Assembly: GCA_950295325.1 (NCBI GenBank)
Contig: OX485806.1
Span: forward strand, 32,612,001-32,676,000
DNA length: 64,000 nt
Source: Polytrichum commune
Lineage: Eukaryota > Streptophyta > Polytrichopsida > Polytrichales > Polytrichaceae
Direction of reading: 5' to 3'
Shown: piece after piece, positions 21,846 to 34,300 of the stretch
How positions within the stretch are numbered: position 1 is the first letter of the stretch
How the letters are laid out: every line of letters begins with the position of its first letter
The notes under the pieces: model-generated
Database searches by the model: none
Told to the model about the DNA's origin: nothing
What the model saw: only the letters and a program-made list of their open reading frames with translations
Position numbers and translations under genes: made by a program

Positions 21846-23864
21846 ATTATGCCGTTCGCGAGCAGGATTGCAGAAATGTCTGCAAGATATGCCGCTCCCG
21901 ACGCATAATTCGAAAATGACGTATCCACTGCTGAAATTGATGCTGGAGGAATATCAGTTTGCTTACCAAATGCAATGATCGCCGCATCCACAAGACTCGC
22001 TCGCAAATTGGCTAAGTCCTCCAACTCCTCAGCCACAGGTACGTCAACCACAGCTTGGGATACTTGAAGGGATGGCAAATCCGCCTTACCTTCTAACATT
22101 CTCCCAGCTGAATGAAAAACTGCAGCAGGCTTGAAATCCGAAGCCATAAACTCCGAACCCGAGAAAATTGGCATATGGAGAATTTTATATGCCAATGTCT
22201 GCGTAACATCCTTCGAGATGGAATCCCCATCTCTCAAAGGTACAGGGTTTTTAGCCCCAACAACAGTGGTGTCTACCAATCCAAACGAAAGAGGTAAACG
22301 TGCTTGACCAATTTGATCAGCTGGTCCGGCATGGCGAGGATGTAGCACCTCATTGCTACCACCACTCGTGGAAGCCACCGCATCTGCCAATGTTTGTGAG
22401 CGAATAGACGCCGCCGCTACCACCTCTCCAGTTGCTCCAAACATATACATGTCCGAACCCGAGGTGTGACCACCCACATGCGGCTCAGAAATTTGAGCAA
22501 AAGATGCAGAAGATTTGAGCTTTTGCTCAAGCTCTGCCACCTTAGCCTCAAGACTCTGCTCCCTTGGAGACTTTCCAGTGACATAACTGGCAGGACGCAT
22601 CTCAGGATGAAGTTGGAAACAATGATCCACATCGTGATTAGTGCCACCACAATGGTTACATTTCAATTGTCTCTTCTTAGAATTGTCCCCTGCTTTTCCT
22701 GGTTCCATCTTTTGTTTTAATTTTCCCAAAGGCTGAGTTTTCTTCTTCTTAGGACAATTGGGATCATTCTTCGAATGACCAGCTTCTCCACAACCCCAAC
22801 AATGCAAAATCTTTTGCTCCTTGACGGGTTGAGTCTCAGCTAAACTACTAGTAGCTGTGACAATTCTTCTTGGTTTCGGACTCTCTGTCATCCAAGATAC
22901 CATATCCGTGGCATCATGTTGGCAAAGAGCCCGATCACATTTCTCAACCACGGCAAACGCTTGTGCAAGCGTAGCTCGGCCCTCGTAGTCGAGGATAATC
23001 CGAGGTGATGCCAACTCAAGTAGCCGCTTGTCAATCTTAGACAAAAAGATTTTAACAAGCTGACTCTCAACAAAAACACCTCCCGACTCCACAGCAAATT
23101 GCGCGAGTCGCGTATACATGGTCCGTGGAGTATCATCCTTCTCTCGGCGGAAATCCTGGATGCGCTACATCTGGTCTCGCCGAAACCCACCATACTCCAC
23201 TTCCAAATGTGCGACAAATTCAGTAAGGGGATTAAACGGAGGTGGTGGACCAACAGCCGTCAATGCTGCCTGTGTAGCACGTGCCACCCGTGAAAGGGTT
23301 GCCGTGCTACTGCTAGCCACCATTGGCCCAAGTGCCAGTTCCGTGTCCTTAGACTCCGCCGGTGATTCCTCCTCATTTAAGGTGGGTGGAGCTAAGGTAG
23401 CAATCGCCCCATCCTTAAGGGCTGAAATGAGCTCAACCCGAGCCTCCCAATACTGCTCCACCTCCCGAAAGTTGTCGCTGATGACCCTCTGTCCAGCGTT
23501 CATAAGTTTGGAGTGCCTCATACTCCAAATGTTGAGGCAGAAGTTCAAAGGCATACCAATCATTGAAATTGGAAGACCTTTGGCGTTTCTCCTTAATCCA
23601 GGTACGAAACCGGAGTTTCCAATCGGGCAAGGAAATGCCCCCAGCTCGACCTGAAAACCGATCACGCACTGAATTGTGGCGATCGTCCTCCATTTCGTCG
23701 AACGTGCCGACACTCCAAATTTGAAGCCTACTAGTAGTGTCCAACGCCGAAATAGGCTCAAAAGCCTCGTTGGTATCTACCTCTGGCTCAAGATTTGTGG
23801 TATGCACGTCCTCCAAGTAATTTGGTGATGGAGATCGATAATATCGGCTCCTAGTTTGCACCAT
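21821..23864 (-). pseudogene. gypsy gag with two CCHC zinc knuckles, frameshifted
   Basis: Begins at the ATG at 23864 (product starting MVQTRSRYYR). The capsid-like part includes LPQHLEYEALQTYERW, then shifts frame near 23480 into DNFREVEQYWEARVELI. A TAG at 23165-23167 interrupts MTRLAQFAVESGG-type capsid sequence. The nucleocapsid has CWGCGEAGHSKNDPNC and CNHCGGTNHDVDHC zinc knuckles. An alanine/serine-rich tail leads to the protease. The defects make this copy unable to produce full-length gag by normal translation. Confidence 0.8.
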
Positions 23865-24013
23865 AAAATAATCACTTGAGTACCTGCAACTATCTACAAG
23901 GTAATGGCAACCTGCACCTGTTGCGGGCTATCTAAATGGCAATCCCTTGCCAAATGCCAAGTGTTTATGCCCCCAGAATTCCAAAATTGTGCAAAGGTTT
24001 GAGATTGGTAATT

Positions 24014-24435
24014 AAAATGAAAAATCAGCGTTGAAAAGGCTCATTTCCAAGGTGATTATGGACTCCAATCAACAAACTAAGTGCACCAATGGACTCCTAG
24101 GAAGATTTCACACAAATTAGGCTCAAATTTCACTCCATTCGGAGTTAATTTGCTCCCAAAAACAAAAATCAGCGTTGAAATTAATAATTTCAGCAATGAT
24201 TTTGAATTCCAATCAACAATCCAATTACACCATTGGATTCCTTGGCAAATTTCACACAAGATAGGCTCAAATTTCACTCCGTTCGGAGTTAATTTGCTCC
24301 CAAAAACAAAAATCAGCGTTGAAATTAATAATTTCAGCAATGATTTTGAATTCCAATCAACAATCCAATTACACCATTGGATTCCTTGGCAAATTTCACA
24401 CAAGATAGGCTCAAATTTCACTCCAATCGGAGCTA
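24014..24435. repeat. 144-bp tandem repeat in the gypsy leader
   Basis: Units start near 24134, 24278 and 24422 (tcc-ttcggagttaatttgctccc), the second and third nearly identical, with a more diverged partial unit from about 24014. It lies between the 5' LTR and gag. No function is evident; such leader repeats can reflect slippage during reverse transcription. Confidence 0.8.
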
Positions 24436-24519
24436 GTATGCCCCCAAATTTGAACCTCAAAGTTTGTGAGAATTGGATGCCAAGTTTGAAAGGTGAAAGG
24501 AAAAATATGAAAATAAAAT

Positions 24520-25066
24520 AAAATAAAAATATTTGTTTTAATTAAACAAAATAAAAATAAAAATAAACTTAATTAACTTAATTAACTTAAATGAATTAAC
24601 TTAAATAATTTAATTTAACTCAACCTAACTTAATTAATTTAAACTAATGAACCTAACCTAATTAAGCTAACCTAATTTAATTAACTAAGTTAATTAATTT
24701 AATTAAGTTAACTAGCCTAATTAAGTTAATTAAGTTAATTAAGTTAACTAGCCTAATTAAGTTAATTAAGTTAATTAAGTTAACTAGCCTAATTAAGGGA
24801 GGCTTACCTTGAAGCCGCCATGGAGCCGCAATTTAAGGGGGGGCCAAGCTGGCGCCGCCCGCCACCTTGGCTAGGCTGTCGCCCGCCCGCCCCCGGCCCG
24901 GCCCGCTGCCACCTCGCCGCGGGGCCCGGCTGGCGCCGCCCGCCCGCCCCCGGCCCGTGATTAGGCGCCCCCGGCCCGGGATTTTGCCGCCCCCGGGTGC
25001 AGAATTGGAGCTCCATGAGCTCCAGGAGCTCCAAGAGTGTCCGTGGAGCTCCGGAGCTCAAAAAAA
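24520..25066. repeat. low-complexity leader: AT-rich ttaattaa repeats then GC-rich block
   Basis: 24525-24800 is built from ttaattaagttaactagcctaattaag-like units. It switches abruptly at about 24830-25010 to a very GC-rich stretch of cgccgcccgcc and ggcccgg motifs, then gagctcc repeats around 25005-25055. The base composition is quite unlike the flanks. It is not coding. Confidence 0.7.
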
Positions 25067-25400
25067 ATTATAAAAATTCGGATTGTAAGTTTGGTTTGTG
25101 TTTGTTTGTAAATTTAAAAAAAATGAAACTTTGCTTTTACAAATTGCAAGCAAGAATAATGTGACTTGAGAATCTTGAGACCAAATGGAATCTCAAGATT
25201 CAACCATCAACACTTGAAGAAAACACAAAGAGACAACAAAAGAAAAATGGGAAGATTTCTCTCAAAATCTTCTTGAGGGTTGCAAGAAATGACAAACTAA
25301 GCTTTCAAACACTTGTATCACTCATTTGCTCTCAATACTGGGCCATTCTAGCTCAGAAATACAACCAAAAAATGAAAAATTTGAGCATTGTTGTCAAGTA

Positions 25401-25836
25401 TGAGGGTTTCTTTCTCCAAGCTTAAGAAACTAAAATGTCTCCTTACAAAGCTTAAGAAACTCTAAAATTCACACACAAGAGTCAAGCTATCTCTCACTCC
25501 ACGAAGGGAGAATCCAAGAGTGCAAGTGGTGGAGAAAGAATGCAAAGGCTTTACTCATAATCTACTACACCATAGCCATGAGAAAGCAACAACAAGCTCT
25601 CTCTCTCTCAAAACACATTCACAAGACTTGACTTGACTTGACAACAATGGCAAGTCAAGAGGCATTCCTCTCCATACAACCCCAATCCTATGTGGAGTTC
25701 ATCCATGGAGTGGATGAACAACTAACTAGGACTCCCAATGGAGTCCGTTACTCATCCCAACACACATGGACTCCTAGTGGAGTCCATTTACTCCTAAATC
25801 GACGTGACTTAGCCCCTGATGTCACCTCACGTGACA
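25401..25836 (-). repeat. 5' LTR core of the gypsy element, 436 bp
   Basis: Plus-strand TGAGGGTTTC...CACGTGACA, immediately followed by the target duplication ACCG and LINE sequence. It differs from the left core at two positions (a C/T near position 12 and a C/T near position 417). It lacks the 107-bp extension seen at the other end. Confidence 0.9.
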
Positions 25837-27206
25837 ACCGCTTTATTGTGGCGAGCAATTCTGAGTCCCTTTAGGTATGGGTGTTCGCACATGGATAGTA
25901 GGTGGGGCCATGTGTCTCTGTTGTTACGGTGGCATAGTGTGCAGTTGGGGTTTTGGAATCTGAGTGGCCAAAATATGTTTTTTCTATGGTTGCCCATGTA
26001 CTGGGCATATCTGAATTTTAAGGTTTGGGTAATTTGGGCGTCCGTTATTTTATATGTTTTTAAGGTTTATTTGTTCATTGGATAGCCATTTATCGACACA
26101 TGGGAATTTGATTTGGGCCATCCTTACTTCTATGTTGTCGTGTGCTTTTGTAATAAATGTGTGTAAATTCCTAATGGCTCTGTCGTATGTGGCTGTTGGA
26201 CAGCTTGCTAGCCAGTAGGGTGTGGTGTGGGCTAGTTGTATGTGGGGTGTGGCGGATGGTTTTTCCTTAAGTGTCCTTTCATTGGCTAGTGTGTCAGCTA
26301 TTTCGTTTCCCATTATGCCCATATGAGTCCTTACTTTATGAATGTGTATTGAGTACAGAGTCCAGAAGATTTGATGGATTATGGCTGCTATAAGGAGCTT
26401 ATCTGGATGGTGGTGTTGTGAGGTTGGGTGTTGAATGTGATTGTTGATTGAGTATATGTTGTTGAGGTTGTCTGTGAATATGTGTGTGTCAGTTTGGGTG
26501 GTTTGGATGGCGATGAGTATGGCGTTCAATTCTGCTATGAGGATGTTTGGGTACCTTGGTAGTCTTTCTAATATCCGGATATTGTTGTTGGGGCTATATA
26601 TTCCAGATCCTGCGGTGTTGCCTACTATTTGGCCCTCAAAGTTTTTAGAGGGGGAATAAATGACCCGTCTGTGTATATGCAGTGGTGTGGGTGGTATTTG
26701 AGAGGGTGTTGGTGGTAGTATCTAGTTGGCAGGGCTATAGGGGGGGTGGTGTTTGGTGTAGGGGTGTTATTTATGGGTGCATTTTTCCACGCGTTTGAGA
26801 ATTTAATGTGGTAGTTTGGTGTTGTGGGGTTAATGGGGAAGGTGTCTATGTGTGTGTTAGTTGCTTGTTTTAATACGTGTGATAGATCTCGTGGGGTTTG
26901 TGGGATTAGTGTTGGGTTGGACTGGCTATGTATGCAAATTATTGATGTGAGTGATGGTTCTACATATTGGTGGTATTTTGGCCATTCTGGCGTGGGGTTA
27001 TATTGTATGGTGTGTGTGGGGGGGATGGTTGCGAGCGTGTGTATGTCGGCATTCGTAGTAAGTGAGATTTGTTGTGATGTCCAGTCATTATGGTTAATTA
27101 TGAGGATGGTGGTAGTTTTATATCCTCTTTGGCTGCCATTCTGGCCTAGTGGATGGCTTCGACTGTCGTGTGATGATCTGTGGGGTATGCTATGCCGGTA
27201 CCTTGC
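25837..27206 (-). pseudogene. LINE fragment: RNase H region and zinc knuckle
   Basis: Decoded on the minus strand in several frames. It begins mid-protein at residues matching GIGYAHP of the intact ORF2, the 5' truncation point. RNase H is recognisable by CIYTDGSF, HIFTDNLNNIY and VRTHMGIMGNEIAD. The final catalytic Asp is present here but replaced in the full-length copy. The knuckle TLCHRNNRDTWPHLLSMC follows. Frameshifts and stops mark it as old. Confidence 0.85.
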
Positions 27207-27220
27207 CACAGTCCTGGACA

Positions 27221-29843
27221 TATATGAGTCACAAATTTACAATCCTTTCTTTCCATCATCCTTCCTCAATGGGGAAGTTGAGACCATAGTTTTGACAATT
27301 GTGAACTGCAAGACCTCTAAACATCACTCAGATAGAGTGTTGTAGAGGGACTCATCTCTCTTTGTCCATAACCAATCATTTATTCAATAGTGGAAAGGTT
27401 ATCAAAACTCATCACACTTATTCAACCATGGAGGCGGCGTCATATCATCTCGCATGATGTCACTATAAGAATTGGGTTCCTTACCACTAGTTCACTTCCG
27501 CTGGGTTGATTTCCAGCGGTTGAATAAATGTGGATTGAAAATCTCTTGTTGTAGTAGATCATAAAAGCATCTAGTGGAAGTGAAGCAATGGTAAGGAACC
27601 ACGATTTCCGGAGTATTCACATGTTATATCCATGAGCTGATTGGCTATGATAATCACCTCGAGTAGGTGGATGATTGACCACTTCTACGGCTCGTCATCT
27701 GGCCTCCTCTTGTTTGTTGTCTAATCTTTAGTTTATTGGGATAGGTCGCTGGTGACTCACCATGCAAAACTCCACGGAATGCTACGAGTAGTGTTTGCAA
27801 AGGTTGAACAACTAGTCCCAACCACTCATCATAATTCACATCTTGGTTCACCCTTGTAGATTCTTGTCTAAAGCGAACATGGAACCTTTGAAATGAGAAC
27901 CTAAGATCAATTTTGGACACACCTAGAGGTTAGAATCAACATTGTCAAATTTTATTGTTTGTTATTGTCACCTATGTGGTCCAAAAACTACACTTCTAAG
28001 ATGTGTTAAAATCATCTTTCAATCATCACTAAGGCCCAACCAAATTTTAGGTTTAATCCAAAAATGGTGATTGTGACCAGATGCTTCAAAGGACAATTAC
28101 TGGTCTATTTACTATAGTAAGGGGAATAATCTCCTACCACATCCTCACCAATGTATTACGTGAAAATGAATGCACATGATGATATTCCATGTGTATAATA
28201 TGTCATTTCCCAACCAATAGAGGACTCTTGCCATGTTTCGAACTCCTCACATGTTCTTCCTAGCTTGTAGACTATATATATCAGCTAAAGAGTACACCAA
28301 TTTTGGTATTTGGTGATGGCAATAAATATGTAGTGTGGATTAGCATGGTTGCCACACATGTGCTTTGCACAGCTCCTCAAACAAATAAATCACTAAGCAA
28401 TCCTTATATGTCCATAAGCAAGTGTCCGATTATAATAATCCACACTATTTTGAAGCCACCCACACTAAATTTCATATTAATCATTATAGTTCAACAAAGG
28501 TGGCACCCAAATTGTGCTGCTTTGGTTGAGGAAGTGGTTGAGATTCTGAGGTGGTGATGGCACACAACGTTCTCGTCAAATTTCTTGCAAAGGTTTGTAA
28601 ATCATTGCAACAAAACATCTTGGAAACATATCTTCCCTCAACTTATTGTTTCTTGACTTCTCAACTGTTATAAAATCCAAAATGCTTTTCAGATCCACTT
28701 CTGAACAGTCACTTGTGACGAACATGTGATAACTGTGAGGTATTGCACAAGTCGAGCCCCAATTGAAAGTAAACATTATTGAATCAGATGACCAGATAAA
28801 TCAAACTCAAATTTACCGCCGATATTCACTCACATCATGACACAATTGCTGTACATAAACAGAGGTTCCAGATTCCTCAAATGATGTAGTGACATTGCTT
28901 CTTATAATCTTAGCAATACTGTATATTCATTGTCATAGCTCTGTCACATGCATGTCTGATCTGAAAGTAATTTTCTCACCATCAATCTACTTCATCTCAC
29001 AAGGTTTGCTCCAGTGTTGGTATGGTATCATCTTTTGCTTTTTTATACCACTGGGGATCTATAATGAGAATTTTACATTTTTTGCTATCAGTAGGGTATG
29101 AATATTTGACAGTATTTTTGTTGTTGATATCATTCGGGTCTAGATATACCATGCAACTATAAGTTCATACCTAGGCAATATTGTCTTAGTATCAATGTGG
29201 TGAAGAGTGGTCTAGACCCAAATAATAAATCATGTATACAGAGATTATCTCATTGATACACCAACCAAATATGAAAAATTTGAGTGATATTACAATGTCG
29301 ATGATACCTGCAGGTTCGATAAATTAATCAATGATACAAAAACTTGCAAAATCGGAGCCATGAGGATGAACTCTTGGACAATCAAAGCTTTGCTTTGAGA
29401 GCAACAAAGTGAATGCAATGTCGTGTCATCTCTGTCTGATTTAAAGGCAACACTTTTTTTTTTTTTTTTTTTTTTTTAATCACTTTTGAACTTGTGATGG
29501 AATCCTCGCAATCTCTTTATTCAGTCGTATGAAACGCTTCCATCCAAATAAATAAATGTTTTGTCACTCCAGTGATGAACTAGTAGCCTCACTCCTACCT
29601 ATGGTACTTCTCAATTGTTACAACTCTGTGTTTTCGTCGGGTGTTGTCTGAATCGACACATGATAATTATTTTTGGTCAAGACCATGCTCAATCTAACGT
29701 GGAGATCAGCTTTCGGCACTCGAAGTGTTGAACCAGACAGCACCCTGCGGTATGCATGTCTCTGAAACTTGAGATTCTCTCGACATCAATATTTGAGCCC
29801 AGAAGCTGATGTCTGGAAACTATCAAAACCAACTAACACTCAT
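27221..29843. other. intergenic sequence, no gene recognised
   Basis: Contains a few minus-strand frames of 60-90 codons (for example 27654-27920) that I cannot assign, and a run of about 28 T near 29451-29478. The right part is the 3' flank of the GH5 gene. No terminal repeats or splice-bounded coding blocks were identified. Confidence 0.45.
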
Positions 29844-31348
29844 TCACCTCGAGAGGCTTGCACATGGGTCGGGTTTATAAGCCAGCGTGGGGTCGGTGGT
29901 GTTTATGACGCCCGCTTCCACGGCCTGTTGGTAACCCCATCGCCAGTCGTTCTTCCCGCCGATCCAATTCACCTTATACGACCAGAACACCCAGCCCTGC
30001 TGCTTCTCGTAGCTGTCCAATTGGGCTCCGAACCAGCTGTGGTACCAAGCCACCGCGTCAGCCGCTGTGATGTCGAATTCGCTCGACTCGCCGTAATCGG
30101 GCATCAAGCTCCACTCCCCGACGATCACAGGCGAGTTTGATCCGCCGATGTCCTCGTAGCACGAGTGGTACATGTAATCCCGCCGCGTGGGAGGCACGTA
30201 ACAATTGGGTTTACAATTGTTCCCGTCGTAAGCCCGGTAGTTGTGGTCGTCGTAAAGTGCGAAGCTCAAATCCAGGCCGGCCAAGCCTTGGGTCGGGTCC
30301 CCTCCTCCTTGCGACCACCGTTTGTCCATCATTTGGATGTGGAGCCTCGTGCTTGACGGAACCTGGTGTTAAATGTTGATGAAACCCTGATCAGTTGTTT
30401 GTACATCTATGTAGGTAGTTAATAATTAAGATAGGAAATCAACCTGAGTCAATCAGGTTCCGTCATAGGATGGGATACATTGTGCTTAGCATCTAATAAT
30501 CTGTATAATATATATCCTCTCTCTTCAAAATCTAACTGAATACCATCTTTTGATCACACCGTCATTCTTCTCACCTGGAGGTCGTCCTCCACCGCACGGA
30601 TCCGGTTCCAAGCGGTCGGGTAGTACTCGTAAAACAAGCTATGGACCTCGGAATTGCCATCGGGCACGGGCTCATTAACGATTTCAATGGCGCCCACATT
30701 GCTGAAATTTTCGTTCGTGTGAACAACTTGGGTCATCCACTCCAGCCACTGATACGCCCTCTCGTAATTCGAAGTTTGGAAGAAGCCGACCGGGTCGACC
30801 GACTTCCCCGTGAACTGTTGGTTCGGGGACTGCCCCCCAGGCGCGGCATGGAGGTCGAGGATTACATATAAATTTGCGTCTCTTGCCATCTGGCACAAGC
30901 TCTCGAGGTACGAAAACCCGCCTTGCGGGAACGCCTCGCCCGATTGCACGAGGCTCTCGTTCATCCAAAACCCGAGCGGGACTCGGATCGTGTTGAGCCC
31001 GTAGCCTTTGATCCTGTTGATGTCGTCTTTGGTGATCCACGAGTTCCAATGCCTCTGGAACGCCACGTTCGCAGCCGTTTGCCCCAGCGCTTGGACGCAA
31101 CTGGACTCGTCATGGTAGCCGCCGCAACCCATGTTGTTCCACTCGTCCATCATCATCCACGGTTCCACAATGAACAACCCGCCCAAGTTAACTCCCCGGA
31201 TTTTGTCATTCCCATTGTTTGGGAGCCATGCATTGGCAGCCCAGAAAAGATTACATACAAGGACAATGACAAGGAGGAGGCCAAGAGTTGCAAACTTGAC
31301 TCTCGAATGCTCGTGACGTCTCACGGCGGGTTGGACTCGAGCCCTCAT
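29844..31348 (-). CDS. GH5 exo-beta-1,3-glucanase-like protein, two exons
   Basis: Exons 30575-31348 and 29844-30362, joined by a 212-bp GT-AG intron in phase 0, give about 430 residues. Residues 18-40 are a hydrophobic segment after a basic N-terminus, a signal peptide or signal anchor, so the enzyme should act in the secretory pathway or wall. Family landmarks: RGVNLGGLFIVEPW, INRIKGYGLNTIRVPLGFW, LDLHAAPGGQSP, acid/base Glu226 in VNEPV, nucleophile Glu341 in VGEWS, and QGWVFWSYKVNW. These match the exo-beta-1,3-glucosidase branch of GH5 (subfamily 9), best known from fungi. Expected reaction: release of glucose from beta-1,3-glucan ends. Higher GC than the surrounding transposon-rich DNA. 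Confidence 0.88.
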
Positions 31349-34300
31349 TTCTCGAAATCTCGTGATGTTTGTTTGTTGTGGGGTCTTTGTGATGGTGTGA
31401 AGTTTGGGGATGCGTTCTCGGGATTTTATAGCCTCATACGTTGGTGCCGTGACTGGATGTGTGAGCTTAAAACGGACACTGATCGTGAAGTGATCATAGT
31501 TTTCAAAAACCAGAGTACACTCCTCTTCATTTCAGAACACGAATCTAGGAGTATCGTACACTGGTTAATTTATAATCACCTAAGAAAAGTAGATTCTGCT
31601 GGGCTTACGCCAGCGTCAAGCAGGCTTGTATCTAAGAACTGGAGCATACAACTTTGGTGGGCAATAAGTTACCTCCGTCTGTTCATGACATTGACTTCAA
31701 TTTCATGAACTATCACCATCATTATTATTCTGGAGGGTTATACAACTTTGAATGTGCTTGGTCTTTTTAAGACAGCAATTTAAAGGTGATGATCCGTCAT
31801 TAGGTCACATTCCTTGATCATCGCGGATCACTTCATGACACATCTCAGCTTTGACGAATCTTACAGGTACATTCTTCGGAGTTGACTTTGCTCCCGAGAT
31901 CCAAACAAATTGGAGATTGGAAGATAGTAGGAGTTAAGCAAAAAGGATGTGACATGATGATATGGAATGCGCATTTTAACTGCCGAGAAACTTCGAACAC
32001 CTAAACTAGGACTATGCGACGATCACCCAGCACACGAAGTAAATTGTTCTCTTTCTTAAAATAGTAAAAGCCTACTCTCTCCCTTTTCCATCCACTTCGG
32101 ATCCACATTGAACTAATTGAGTCAAGATTTTGCATCTTTCACTTTTATTCTAGAGACGAGGATCATAGTAAGTCAACTATGATTATCTTGAGGGAAAGAG
32201 AACATGTTTCCCCCACTTGATCGTTCTTATAAAGACAATGGAGACTTGCAGCTGGCGTGTCAAGATGAGCGAAAGATCACGTTTTATTGAAGTCGTAAGT
32301 TTGCAAAAATTATGACAATGTTTGACTTCAGGTTAATATGTAGTCGGTAATTGTCAAATAAGTTGTACAATTTATATTAGTTGTACTCGAAGTATAATAA
32401 CGGTGTTTAGTTCAATGTCCTTTTTTTTTTTTGGTACAAATTGAAAAATCAATTGCAAGGAGGAAGTGTTCAGTTTAGTGTCATGTAGAACTTGCTACAC
32501 TAACATGATGTTTCGTGTCATATGGTATTTTATGTCACCATGGTAAGTTCTTGGATGACACTTCTTATGAATAAGTGAACAAATATTGTCATGGAAAATG
32601 GGTGAGTTCTTTCATTGGCCAAAACCCTACCTTCTCTTGTTGGCTACTCTTCTCTTGGTTCTGCCTCTACCATAAGAATTCCTTGTCTGTTTGAGAGTTT
32701 GCTCTATGTGATGTGGTATGATGTGATTGTTTCTTGTGATATTTGGAGTCTGAGGATCGCGAAGAAGGTAATGTATTGGTGTGTTGTTTTTGTGGCAATG
32801 TTGGTACTTTGTTTCTTGCATAATTAGGGTAAGGGTTTTTGCAATGGGTTCCTTTGGTGTAGTTGTTGTAGGAATGTGGAGAGTGGTCTTCTTTGAAACT
32901 ATCCAGTGCTTTCATTTCTTCCCTATATCAGAATCAATTTGTGGCTAGGGTTTTTACGAAGACCTCTATGCCTTATAATGTTTTGCCGATTCACAACGCG
33001 GCGACATGCTTTTTGACATGGAGTGTAGCCTTCCTTTGTAAAACTCTATTGTGTTCCCTCCTTAGCGAGTCGAGTATTGAGAATGCAACCGGTTTGCTCA
33101 AATGAGTACGCTCATTTGCAAAGTTTGATGTGGATGTGAATGTCATTACAATGTTGATTCAACTGTAGAGTGTTGTTGACTTCACCTTTCCTAAGAGAGA
33201 CCTTACGAAGACTACTATGGGAATAATGTTCATCTTGGTCAGCACAATTCACCAAGTCTATTGATTTTCCGTAGACGTTCAATCTATCTCCATTATCGTC
33301 ATTTTTGCAGCACTGAGGAAATTCTAGATAGGAGTAACTACATGTGAGGTTCTTTGAGAAGTACAAATTGCCTTGAAAGCTTTTTGCTCAGTTTGGCAAT
33401 CCGTAGTTTCTTTTCATATTTACCAAGGTATCATAGTATCGCTTTTGCAAAATGGGTCTGGAAGAGTTTTTTCTTTTTCATTCTCATTGTCCTTTTAGGT
33501 CTGATGTCTTAAGGGCATAACATCCTGCTTTTGTAATTATGCATGATGCCCGCCGAATTTATTCAACTAAGAGTGGTCTTCCTCGAAACTTCCACAACAC
33601 ACTGGATACAAATAATCATGTAAAACCGTGAACAATCTTCTAAGAAATTATGTGGGCCGTATTAAGTGTCTGCTTCTACTTTCTTCGATTCTACAATTTT
33701 GAGACATCATGCCATTATGAGGATAATGGTAATTAAGCTCAACCAAGGAAAATTTGCAACTCTGCAGTCGAGAATTATAATAACCAAAGTTCATAAGTAG
33801 AATATGGTTGGATTTGAGGGCTTGCTAATGTTGCCATTTGAGCAGAATTTGGCACATGAACATGATATGGATATGGAGTAGCAAAAACAACCTCTGCATG
33901 TCTTTTGGTGATGTCATCCTATATTGATGCATTGAACTGATATATATAATGCAGATGCACATGTTTGGAATATTTGTTGGTAAATCATCCCATGCTTGAT
34001 ATAATTTGCGTCATCATAGATCTATGATGAAATGTTGTCATGGATGATTGGAATTTGGATGAAAAATCACTTGGTAAGCTACATAAATTGCAACATTGTA
34101 AACCTATAAATCCCCAAAACAATTTACAAGGAATGACAAATATTGTTGGGTTCACATTTAGTGTGGGTTACACTACACCATGGTTTATAATTAGCATTGA
34201 GCAAGACAATTAGAATTGGTGACACTTAAAATCGTATTTAGTACTGTAGTATGGGAAACTTGAGTATGTGAGCGTAGAGCAGAGAGCGGAGATTGGTCAA

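Larger units (their letters stand above)
14923..25836 (-). mobile_element. Ty3/gypsy retrotransposon encoding a C5 DNA methyltransferase and PHD finger
   Basis: A 10.9-kb minus-strand element flanked by the 4-bp duplication ACCG (14919-14922 and 25837-25840). Its removal restores the host LINE frame. Order on the minus strand: 5' LTR, ~1.5-kb leader with tandem and low-complexity repeats, gag, protease, DNA methyltransferase, RT, RNase H, integrase, PHD finger, 3' untranslated region with a nested DNA transposon, 3' LTR. The 436-bp LTR cores differ at two positions, implying recent insertion, yet the coding region has several frameshifts and stops. RT-before-integrase order and the RT sequence place it in Ty3/gypsy. 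No canonical TGG-type primer-binding site was found next to the 5' LTR core. Confidence 0.93.
13228..27206 (-). mobile_element. 5'-truncated LINE (about 2.1 kb of LINE sequence) split by later insertions
   Basis: A perfect 14-bp target duplication cacagtcctggaca lies at 13214-13227 and 27207-27220. LINE sequence survives in three minus-strand pieces: 27206-25837, 14922-14848 and 13881-13228. When joined they encode, in order, the region before RNase H, RNase H, a zinc knuckle and the C-terminal endonuclease-like domain of the family seen intact at 52426-59526. Spacing across both junctions equals the intact copy to the codon, so nothing was lost. The 3' end is a TTTTC-rich repeat, not poly(A). 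Confidence 0.92.

Noticed and set aside
24804-25073. Pro/Arg/Gly-rich frames in the gypsy leader
   Set aside because: They translate a short GC-rich low-complexity block and have no counterpart in gag.
25340-25400. Primer-binding site next to the gypsy 5' LTR core
   Set aside because: The minus-strand sequence TACTTGACAACAATG lacks the TGG start expected from pairing to a tRNA CCA end; a TGG farther in does not match a tRNA end I know.
30554-31708. Long plus-strand frames opposite the GH5 gene (for example 30923-31708)
   Set aside because: They are antisense shadows of the GC-biased GH5 coding exon; the minus strand has the conserved catalytic motifs.
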